A DNA stretch of 64,000 nt. Source: Chrysemys picta bellii. Its lineage: Eukaryota > Chordata > Testudines > Emydidae. The position numbers and the translations under genes were made by a program. The stretch lies in the NCBI RefSeq assembly GCF_011386835.1, contig NC_088800.1, positions 79,920,981 through 79,984,980 of the forward strand, in the 5' to 3' direction. Shown in pieces: positions 54,790 to 64,000 of the stretch. The notes beneath the pieces were generated by a model. That model had not been told where the DNA came from. It worked only from the letters and a program-made list of their open reading frames with translations, and ran no database searches. Numbering within the stretch: the first letter of the stretch is position 1; the number at the start of each line of letters is the position of its first letter.

Positions 54790-55745
54790 CCATTAAAGTA
54801 TCTGGCCCTGGTGACTGGGTAACAAATGGCAGATGAAATTCAATGTTGCTAAATGCAAAGTAATGCGTATTGGAAAACACAATCCCAACTATACGTACAA
54901 AATGGTGGGATCTAAATTAGCTGTTACCACTCAAGAAAGAGATCATGGAGTCAATGTGGATAGTTCTCCAAAAACATCCACTCAACGTGCAACGGCCATC
55001 AAAAAAGCTAACAATATCAGGGGCCATCAGGCAAGGGATTGATAATAAGACAATAAATATCATAATGCCACTATATAAAGCCATGGTATGCCCACACTGT
55101 GAACACTGCATGCAGTTCTGGTTGCCCCATCTCAAAGATATATATTACGAATGGTAAAGGTACAGAGAAGAGCAACAAAAATGCTTAAGGGTATGGAACA
55201 GCTTCCATGTATGGAAAGATTGAAAAGACTGGGACTATTCAGCTTGGAAAAGAGAGGACTAAAAGGGGATATGATAGAGATCTATAAAATCATGAACAGT
55301 GTGGAGAAATTAAATAAGGAACTGTTATTTACTCCTTCACATAACACAAGAACCAGGGGTCACCCAATGAAATTAATAGGCAGCAAGTTTAAAAACAAAT
55401 AAAGGGAAATACTTCTTCACACAACATACAGTCAACCTGTGGAACTCATTGCCAGGGGATGTTGTAAAGGACAAAACTGGGTTAAAAAAATTAGATAAGT
55501 TAATGAAGAATAGGTCCATCCATGGACCTAGGGATGGTCAGGGATGCAACCCCATTCTCTGGGTGTCCCTAAGCCTTTTACTGCCAGATGCTTGGATTGG
55601 ACAACAGGGGATGGATCACTTGATAATTACTCTGTTCTGTTCATTCCCTTTGAAATATCTGGCATTGGACACTGTTGGAAGACAGGATACTGGGCTAGAT
55701 TGCCATTGTTTCTGACTCAGTATGGCCGTTCTTATGGCCCTGTTT
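54790..55745 (+). mobile_element. CR1-type LINE, 3' part with reverse-transcriptase C-terminus
   Basis: Interrupted frames give the C-terminal reverse-transcriptase/thumb region of a CR1-clade LINE: KFNVAKCKVMRIGKHNPNY, then LYKAMVCPHCEHCMQFWLPH, RRATKMLKGMEQLPCMERL and GLFSLEKRGLKGDMIEIYK. At least one frameshift lies at about 55041-55157. A 3' UTR with GATACTGGGCTAGATTGCC and the terminal TATGGCCGTTCTTATGG follows. It is 5'-truncated and inactive. Confidence 0.85.
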
Positions 55746-56457
55746 TAACTAAGGTGCGGTAAAATGACTCCTGTGATGGATCTAGGTATGCATGACAGTG
55801 GATCAATCCCCTATGAACTGATTGAGGTAGTGTGATCTACAGTAGTTCACAGGACAGTTGACAACTAAGAGGTGCCCTTGTTCTTTGCTTGTGAATATAT
55901 CTCATTTCAGATTTCTGTATATATAGCATTTTCTCGGATGCCAGCCTAAGGGACAATTATACATTAATAGCTACTTCTTTCAGAAGCAGCCAGCCCTGCT
56001 CCTGAGAAAGGGCTATTTTCAGGCAGCCCTGTTTCTGCGGAGCTGCTATTTTTAGTGACTTCTATTTCTGAGGGGAAGAAAGCCATTTCTTTATCTCTAA
56101 ACCAGGCCCCAGACCCATTGGCTGTCTCACATTTTACAATAAACGTTTCCTCTTTACATCTCAGTAGCCTAGGGAAAGTGGATCTCCAGCCATTACACAA
56201 AGCAACAATCCAAGCAAGGTCTAACTAGGCAGACAAAGGATTTGCGGGAGCTGGTCTGTGCACACGTACCTTTGATTCCTTTTCTAATAACAGGGAAATG
56301 TAACAGTTCCCTCCTGGAAAATGCAGGACTTTTGGATGCCTCATTTGGAAGTCCAATCTGCTTTCTGGTTTCAACATCCCAAGAGTAATGATTTATCCTG
56401 TGCTTCAGGTTTTTGTGATTCAGTCCATCTGTAGGTGTGGTAATATGTGTTGTGCAT

Positions 56458-57470
56458 GTGTGACGGGTCTCAGTCACAACGGGGACACTGCCCTGCGGCC
56501 GGGTCTAGGAATTAGCTCTTACCCACTCTGGAACCCTTTTCATCGATTGCTCGCACTGTTCCCCCATCTCTCTGTGTGACTTGGCCCTCCGGGCAGGTCA
56601 CTATTTAATCCTCCCTTTCCAGAGTATCAAAGTCCCCTAGACAAACTGTCTGCATGCTGTGTCAGGCAGTCTTCCGATCAAAGTGCAGGTCCAGTACCTC
56701 TTTCCCAGTGGCTGGTAGGGGAACCCGGATCCACCCACTACTCCGACCTCCAGCCCAGGGACCCTATGCTTAGCAACAGTCTACTCAATCTCCAGCCTTG
56801 TTGCTGTTTCCCTGGGCTCCTTCCTACCTCATTTCTCTATTTCCTGCCCCACTGTGGGTTTCCCAGCCCAAGCTTTCTCCACTCCCAGTGGCTTCTTCAC
56901 CCCCTCAGCTTCTTGCCAAATGCTGTAATCCAGGGCAGGATCCCAGGGCTTACACCCCCCCTAAAACTCCTCCTTGTCCCTAGCCAGTTCCCTTTTTCCC
57001 TCAGCAGGTACTGCAGAACTCATCCCTGCTAGCAGGGCCGGCTCCAGCATTTCTGCCGCCCCAAGCAAAAAAAAAAAAAAAAAAAAAAAAAAGCCGCGAT
57101 CGGCGGCAGCAATTGGAAAAAAAAAAAAAAAGCTGTGATCGGCTGTGGCAGTTCAGCGGCAGGTCCTTCGCTCCTAGAGGGAGTAAGGGACCTGCTGCCC
57201 CCGAATTGCTGCAGGTGCCGCCCCTCTCCCTTGGCCGCCCCAAGCACCTGCTTGTTAAGCTGGTGCCTGGAGCCGGCCCTGCCTGCTAGCCCCTCTTGTG
57301 CTCAACTTCCTGATTTTGTACAAGCCCAGCCTGCCTTTGCCCAGCCGGGCTTCACCTTCAATTAGGCTTTATCAGGCCCTGACTCTCCTTCCGGTGCAGC
57401 CTATAAAGTTAATTGGCCCTTTTTAACCTGCTCAGGCCTTGGCAATGACACTGTGTAAATGATTCAAGGC
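56458..57470. repeat. Probable LTR-like interspersed repeat, interrupted by a MITE
   Basis: GTGACGGGTCTCAGTCACAA through CCCCTAGACAAACTGTCTGC, CTATGCTTAGCAACAGTCTA and GCAGCCTATAAAGTTAATTG resembles a long non-coding repeat that I associate with turtle LTR elements. I cannot identify matching termini. A hAT MITE (57033-57281) is inserted in it. The call rests on recall and needs a repeat search. Confidence 0.3.
57033..57281 (-). mobile_element. hAT MITE, CAGGGCCGGC family
   Basis: Ends CAGGGCCGGCTCCAGC and GGTGCCTGGAGCCGGCCCTG, with perfect 8-bp duplications CCTGCTAG (57025-57032 and 57282-57289). Two long poly-A tracts separated by a GATCGGCGGC-type segment lie near the left end. It is opposite in orientation to the neighbour at 57514. 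Confidence 0.85.
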
Positions 57471-57513
57471 AACAAACGTCCCAGCTTTATGGTCATTAAC
57501 CTATTGCACATAC

Positions 57514-57757
57514 CAGGGCCGGCTCCAGGCACCAGCTTAACAAGCAGGTGCTTGGGGCGGCCAAGGGAGAGGGGCGGCACCTGCGGCAATTCGGGGGCGG
57601 CAGGTCCCTCACGCCCTGAAGGAGAAGGACCTGCCGCCAAACTGCCGCCACCAATCGCGGCTTTTTTTTTTTTTTTCAATTGCCGCCGCCGATTGCGATC
57701 GCGGCTTTTTTTTTTTTTTTTTTGCTTGGGGCGGCAGAAATGCTGGAGCCGGCCCTG
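57514..57757 (+). mobile_element. hAT MITE, CAGGGCCGGC family
   Basis: Ends CAGGGCCGGCTCCAGGCACC and TGCTGGAGCCGGCCCTG, with near-identical 8-bp duplications (GCACATAC at 57506-57513, GAACGTAC at 57758-57765). Poly-T tracts replace the poly-A of the copy at 57033, which shows inverted orientation. Confidence 0.8.
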
Positions 57758-59006
57758 GAACGTACACATCTGGCTGAGATTGGAACTCAGAATCTGCAGC
57801 TCTAAGGTACAGTTTTCCCTCTATGGAAGATAAAAGAGGCTCCATTAGTGCAGAAGAAGCTGGATCTCACTAATATGATCCTGATCCCATTGAAGTTAAT
57901 GGGAGTTTGTCATTGACTTAAATGGGTGGACGGGTCCAGTATTGTCTTGCGCCACCACCCTCAAAGTGCTATACGAGGGATGAGTTTATAGTAATATACC
58001 AGGAATACTTCTTTCTTATTAGCAGAACTAGCTCTAAGCTGGTGGCCAGATACGAGAGTGAAGCAACTCTCGTCAGAGGGAAGAAGTGCTAAGCTTGTCT
58101 CAGCTGGAAGTAGCTAGTGTTATAGCTCGTGACTGCTCCTGGACACTCCAGGCAGATTGCAACAGCAGTGTGGCTGAATGTAGCCGATTTGGGTGACAGC
58201 AGCATCAGTGGAGAACTAGACCATAAAAGAACCCAGGGAGCTGCTCTTTTAGTTTACAGGCTAGATGCCAGGCATTCTGGAGGCAAAACTAGCAAGTTTG
58301 AATTCCTTGGCCTCCTCCAGATGTTGTGCCTATGGGAATCACTACAGATTGGTGCCCAACCAGTTGGTGAACATCAGATACTCTGTCTCCTGCTGGAGGC
58401 CATCGCTAGAGAAGGAAGTATGTGCTGATTTGTGGTGCATGGGCGACACCGCCCTCTACCAGAAAATAGGAGAATTGATCATAATACTGAACTCACAGAG
58501 TTTGTCCTTTAAATGGCCTGATAGAGGACAGACTTTGAGGCGACTCTTGTCCTGAGTTCAAATCTGTTGCATTCTTTCAATGTCGCTTTTTAATACAGTT
58601 CAGCCACACCACCCAGCCAGCTGATCTTTTTCTTTCTCCAGTGTACTGCCCCTTCCCAGAGTTCGACAAGGGTTTCATGGAGATTTAGATGCTGCCATTC
58701 AGAGCAAGACCGTAAGTCAGTCCCATTTGCGCTGCAGCATCTCATTCACTCTGGGCGTGTTGTTATTTACATTGTTATTGTGGGCAGGACAAGAAGATCA
58801 TTTCTACCGGAGCTGGATGTGCTGCTTGGAGTGGGATGCTCCTGATTTTAAGAGAACGGAACCAAAATATCACTATAAATCATCATTCCACTGGAAAACT
58901 GCTCCAAGCCTCCTAAGCAGTGAGACGCATCCCCTCTGGCCATATGGAAATGTGAACAAGCAGCTCTAACCGAGTATCTAACACACACGGGTTGCCACTG
59001 GCACTG

Positions 59007-59130
59007 CTAGGGTGACCAGATGTCCCGATTGTATAGGGACAGTCCCGATTTTGGGGTCTTTTTCTTATATAGGCACCTATTACCCCCCACCCCATCCCGA
59101 TTTTTTACACTTGCTATCTGGTCATCCTAG
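59007..59130. mobile_element. Short palindromic MITE
   Basis: CTAGGGTGACCAGATGTCCC at the left and ATCTGGTCATCCTAG at the right are inverted repeats. TCCCGATT occurs three times inside, and the rest is AT-rich. The superfamily is uncertain, because no duplication is clear beyond the terminal CTAG. Confidence 0.6.
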
Positions 59131-60614
59131 GCCCTGCTGATGCATCCGAGTTATGCTTCCTCATCAGCATAAGGATTTTCATAGCCAGATAAAAGGCAGA
59201 ACAAATCCCCAGCAAATCCCATAAAGGGAGACGGCTGGAAGAGGTTTCCTTAGCACACAGGAATGATACAGGAAGGGAAGTCCCTTTTCTTCTGGAATTA
59301 TTACTTAATATATTGAGGTTTCATGCTACCATAAAGCCCCACTAATCAGGGTGCAACGGGGAAGGAGCTTGTTGCAGAGTAGACAAATGGCCCTGGAAAA
59401 TGTGCTGTTGAAATGGCATGAGGAAGCTCTCAAAGTCCTTCCAACAGGGGGTGCTGTGATAATCAGGCCAGAGCATTCTGTTGCCATGACAGCAGAGGGC
59501 GTCCATTGTGTGGCAACAGCCCAGAGCTGCCATTCCACCCCAGGGGCACGAGGGAAGCTGGCTGGAGAGCTGTGTAATACCAGCAAGCGGGAGGGAGGAG
59601 CAACGGGGCTGGGTGAAGAGAAACACAGTATGCCCATATAGAAATAGAATAAGAAAGGACAGGATGGGGGTGGCACTGTGCTAGCATGTCACATCTGTAC
59701 TTAAGCACGGCTATTGATACCACCATTTCCCTGAGCCATGTGGGCAAAATTTTTTTTCTCGTTGTGACTACTGTGTTATATGTACTAGAGGCTATTTAGC
59801 AGATAAGTCTCTAGCACCCCTTAAATACCACAAGGATTTGCACTAATGATCCTGTGGTCATTCAGGTGCTGATCTGGTCTTTGGTGCAAATTAAAGGATG
59901 CCCTGATTTGCAGGCAGTTCTGGCAGCCCCTTTTTCTGAGCCAGACAATCCACACGTTCAGCAGGAGGGGACTTGGCGTAAAAGCCTCTCCGGCAGCTCT
60001 ATGCCACCTGCGGATTGTCCTGCAAAGGGGCATATTCCATCAGCCGGGGAAGCCAGCTTCAGAACCGGTTGGCAGTATAGACACGATTAAAGAGAAAGAA
60101 GCTGGGGAGGGGAACTCATCATATGTGGTGCAGAAAATCAGAGCAATGGGAAGCAAAGGAGACATTAGAGGACATAATTGCTGCAATTGATGTTTGAGAT
60201 GTGTAACAGATGAATGGAAATTTCCTGGATCTCAATGGGCTTGTAAGCCAATGAAAGGGAGAACACATTTATCTCTTAGCTTTGATCCTTGAAACCCCTC
60301 CAGGGGAACCTTCTAAATAAAGACACAGACATCACTAGATTTCCCTCAGCAGGATTTTACAATCTAAATGCAGCAAGAGAAGTGGGCAGCTTTGCCTCTG
60401 GCCCGGGCCATAGTGGATGCAAAGATGGCACCCCCCTGCCAGACCCTCTTGGCTGAAGGCACCATTTGTTCAGAGCAGTCTCTCTGCTGACCCTGGGAAG
60501 ATGTGGACGGAAGAGTTTCCCTGAATAGGAAGGGCAGAGAAAGGTGCTTGCTTCCTGGCCATAGTGGGGACGAGGCATGGCAGGTTGCATCAGCTCAGCT
60601 GAAGCCTAGGGAAG

Positions 60615-60685
60615 TGTTGTGCAGGAGGTCAGACTAGGTGATCACAATGGTCCATTCTGGAATCCATGAATTTATGAAGTGCGGA
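60615..60685 (+). mobile_element. CR1 LINE 3' tail
   Basis: GAGGTCAGACTAGGTGATCA, then CAATGGTCCATTCTGGAATC and ATGAATTTATGAA, is the plus-strand CR1 3' terminus seen in reverse at 2926 and 62545. Confidence 0.7.
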
Positions 60686-62544
60686 GAGACCCGTCTTCCC
60701 AACCACTGCGAGCTGGGGCTTGCATCAGTCCTGGGCCATGCGCTATGCCTACAGCATTGATAGACCTGACTGGTATTAAATAAAACTTTGTCACATTTTT
60801 AAGCCTGGTCTAAAGAGGTTCTCAACTGTGAGTAGAGCAATGTTGGTTTTTTTTACAGAGTAAGAATTCCCTAACTCCGGGAAAAGCCAGGACTCATTGG
60901 CAGCCTTTCTAAGGCCTGACCGCCTTTGTATTCTGGGCTCAGGCAAAGAACAGTATATGAAGCATGAGTGAGTCTCGGCTGCTTCTATCAGAATGAGAGC
61001 TCATTATTTGGCACTTTCTCCTTTTACTGCTTTGCTACTGAAAGGAGGAAAGAAATGAGAGAGAAATCTGGGAACTGAAGGGTAATTTACAGCTCATGAA
61101 AGAGCAGATCAAATTAATTAGCTGTCTGAGGGTCCACTCTGAACTGGGCCACAGTGCTCACGCTGGCTTTTCTGTATCACATGTTCTGTCTGTGCTCTGC
61201 TTCTGAGATTAGATGTGCTTGGAGATTAAGGCCATAATTTTAAAAGAAGTTAAGTGCCCGATGAGGGATGCAAAATGTGTATGCAATTGAATGCCTAATT
61301 TGTGTGCAAAATCGACATGATTGGCTATTCAAATCAGGTAATCACATGCTTAGAAGGCTACTTATGGTGCTACCTGTTACTAGTCACAGTAACTGCATGT
61401 ACATTAGGTGTGCAATCACCCATATAATTGCACATCTAACATCTTTGAATATCGGGGCCTAATCCAATTCCTAATACTCGTCCTTTTTTCTCTGGCTCAG
61501 CCCACATTAATACTTGTCATCACCATGAATGAAATGGTTTTCAAACATGACATCATAAAGGTCCATCTACAACAGCAAATCAACCCTGTTGTGGAATTGC
61601 ACAGCCCAGTAGCACTTCGGGGTCCTGTTATTAGCCACCTTGGTCCTTCTGGTGGAGATGGGAACAAACTGTTTTTATCATGTTTCAGCCTGTTCCACCT
61701 AGCCTAGGAACCCTACCTGGAGAAAGAACTTCACAGTCAGAAATGTCCTCAAATGTGTTCTTTTTTGTGTGCATATTTAAAAAAAACCTGATTTCCATCT
61801 GAGAACTATTTGTCCTGATTCTGAGCTTCTGCAGTTTAATTTAGTCAGCAGATGCCATCTGAATGTTAATGCCTTCTTAATTCTCACCTACATGCTTTTA
61901 TTCTTATTAATTTGGTATCTGGGGCTTTAATATTCCTTTTTTTCCCCCTATTCTGATCAGTTGAAATCATTTGATGGCAGTATTTCCGTAGCGCTTGCAC
62001 TGTGTGATGTATAATTATGCATAGCAGCGATATGTATGCAGTGTATCCTGCTTGTCCATTGTACTGTGTGTGAACATGAATGATGCGATGTGTTAGGTGA
62101 TTTGAAATGAAGGTTTACTGATCCCTGATGGGAATAACCAAAGAGGGAAGAGGGAGTCTGAAGATCATTTGCCTTCCCCCCCCATCATTCTGATGCCAGA
62201 TCTCTTCACTGAGGTTTCCTGGTAAACTGGAAAGCCAAGAGAGCAGAGTGATATTGTAGTGGTATGTAGACTGCAGGCACAGGTACTGTGGCTTTGGTGT
62301 AGTCAGCTTTCCCTGACCAACACATATGTTAGTAAGTCACGTGTCACATGCTGCTCGTGTCAGATATGTAGTAATAATAATTGCCTTTTCTCCCGAAGGA
62401 ACCCAAAGTGACCATATACGTATTGTATTATAGGTGGGGTTGGTAGCACCACCTATTATTAAGATTGTCTGACTCTTCCTATTACCAGATCTTTTTAAAG
62501 TTGTTTATAACTTTGACAAACTTTAACCATTTGGGGTGAAATAG

Positions 62545-63215
62545 ACTCATAGACTTTAAGGTCAGAAGGAACCATCGTGATCATCTAACCTGACCTCCTG
62601 CATACTGCAGGCAACAGAAACTCACCCACCCACTCCTGTGATAGACCCTTAACCTCTGGCTGAGTGACTGAAGTCCTCAAATCATGGTTTAAAGACTTTA
62701 AGTTACAGAGAATTCACCATTTACACTAGTTTAAACCTGCAAGTGACCCAGCCCCCATGCTTCAGACGAAGGTGAAAACCCCCCAGGGTTTCTGCCAATC
62801 TGACCCAGGGGAAAATTCCCTTCTGACCCCAAATATGATGATCAGTTAGATCCTGAGCATGTGGGCAAGACACGCCAGGCAGATACCTGGGAAAGAATTC
62901 CCAATAGTAACTCGGAGCCCTCCCTATTTAGTGTCCTGTCTCCAATAATTGGGGATTTTTGCTACTGTCAGTCTCTGATGGGCCACTTGCCATCACTGGC
63001 AGTCCCATCATCCCCTCCCCTCCATAAATTTATCAAGCCCAGTCTTGAAGCCCGTTAGGATTTTTGCCTCCACTGCTCCCCTGGGGAGGCTGTTCCAGAA
63101 CTTCACTCCTCTGATGGTCAGAAACCTCCACCTAATTTCGAGCCTAAACTTGTTGATGGCCAGTTTATAGCCATTTGTTCTCTATAGCTATGGTGGGTAT
63201 CTGTCTCAGCCTGAA
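62545..63215 (-). mobile_element. CR1 LINE 3'-end, longer copy
   Basis: From ATAGACTCATAGACTTTAAG and GTCAGAAGGAACCATCGTGA at the left, the sequence continues through GACCTCCTGCATACTGCAGG, TCTGACCCAGGGGAAAATTC and CCTCCACTGCTCCCCTGGGG to about 63215. This is the reverse complement of a CR1 3' region of more than 600 bp. Frames are interrupted. Confidence 0.75.
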
Positions 63216-63689
63216 TGTTTTTGCAACAGTTCAGCCAAAATCACTCAGATATTTCCAAGGATGAGGCTAGGACAAGATATTTTGTTTTGCCCATATTAAA
63301 AAATCCTAGTGGCCTTTTCTTTGAAAACTCTGTTATTCTCCGACAACTCTTTGGAGCAGGGACTTGAAAATTGGCAGGGGGTGACTGACCTTTACAGATA
63401 GAGATAGGGAGATACACAGCTTCATCCTCCACTGAAATAATGCAATAATGCAGCCACCTCTGAGGTGGGGCTTATTCAACGGTGCACAGCAACCCTGTGA
63501 ATAATATTTCCTTCATATAAAACTATTAGAGGAATTTTAGGTAGGCAGAATCTAATCATTTCTTGTTCTGGAATTAGGCCAAGACAGAGACTAGACTGGA
63601 CTCTTTAATGACCACCAGTGCTCAGGGCCTTTGTAGGCACGTGCCATTCTTTGGGATGAGATATAAAACTAGTATTCGGTTGGGGCATT

Positions 63690-63830
63690 CGATACAGACT
63701 TAGAGAAGAGTGCCACCTATTGAATCCTCAACATCACTTTCTGAAGCCCCCAGAGTTTTCTTCGGAGGTCTCCCACCCACATGCAAACTGAGCCCTACCT
63801 TGCTTGTGTGATGGGTCACCAGCAGAGCCC
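63690..63830 (-). repeat. 5S-rRNA-derived SINE, reverse orientation
   Basis: GGAGGTCTCCCACCCACATG and GAGCCCTACCTTGCTTGTG parallel the reverse complement of 5S rRNA (GTCTCCCATCCAAGTACT...CCCTGCTTAGC). AGAAGAGTGCCACCTATTGA is the reverse of AGGTGGCGCTCTTCC in the copy at 1787. It is degenerate and the boundaries are approximate. Confidence 0.5.
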
Positions 63831-64000
63831 AAGGTAGCCAGACTAGAAGTTTCTAGGGTATTTGTAATATGGCACTTTTGTCATAGATGTTTCGCATGTA
63901 TCTTGTCATGCACAGTTGTGTAAAACAAGGGGAGTCTCTTTGGGCGTGTCATGGCCAAAAGAAACAGGAATGATGACCCAAGAAATTGCTGACTCCTATT

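Larger units (their letters stand above)
57766..62544. other. Gene-free region, part 2
   Basis: No coding exon is recognisable. Content I can name is a short hairpin-like repeat near 57879-57950 (CCATTGAAGTTAATGG), a palindromic MITE (59007-59130) and a CR1 tail (60615-60685). The remainder gives only short open frames without family resemblance. Confidence 0.55.

Overview
This is vertebrate nuclear DNA: multi-exon genes with GT-AG introns, CpG-rich promoters and many interspersed repeats. The repeats (CR1 LINE 3' ends, Neptune-type Penelope-like elements, hAT and Harbinger-like MITEs, 5S-rRNA-derived SINEs, core-SINE/MIR relics) point to a sauropsid, most probably a turtle; the species call is an inference from repeat content. 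The gene order matches the human 7q22.1 block ARPC1B-PDAP1-BUD31-PTCD1-CPSF4-ATP5MF.

Gene layout. ARPC1B (+) occupies 1458-9024, with its start-codon exon to the left of the window. PDAP1 (-) runs from 20003 down to 10880, BUD31 (+) from a noncoding exon near 20490 to 24308, PTCD1 (-) from 31469 down to 26038, CPSF4 (+) from 32183 to 40057 and ATP5MF (-) from 48394 down to 44945. I placed exons by matching each reading frame to splice sites and to the known family proteins. Five genes are complete (PDAP1 181 aa, BUD31 144 aa, PTCD1 740 aa, CPSF4 269 aa, ATP5MF 89 aa). Orientation alternates strictly, giving three convergent 3' ends and two divergent CpG-rich promoters (PDAP1/BUD31 and PTCD1/CPSF4). 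Jobs are housekeeping: actin nucleation, a phosphoprotein, splicing, mitochondrial RNA metabolism, mRNA 3' processing and ATP synthase. From about 48.7 kb to the end I see no gene, only repeats and unclassified sequence.

Mobile DNA. The most striking object is at 42724-44018, between the convergent 3' ends of CPSF4 and ATP5MF. Two apparently identical 286-bp inverted arms, made of the 3' end of a Penelope-like element, enclose a 683-bp piece of an LTR retrotransposon gag-protease region. The whole unit is bounded by one 14-bp target-site duplication, so it seems to have inserted as a single composite. Two smaller Penelope-like insertions (21207-21567 and 25412-25542) show the same asymmetric inverted-end design with 12-13-bp duplications. 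The arms carry a hammerhead-ribozyme-like core. Other points are two GC-AG introns (ARPC1B, CPSF4), minisatellites in the first introns of PDAP1 and CPSF4, a 46-bp repeat with CACGTG boxes upstream of ATP5MF, and an in-frame stop that should prevent the ATP5MF-PTCD1 fusion protein known in human.
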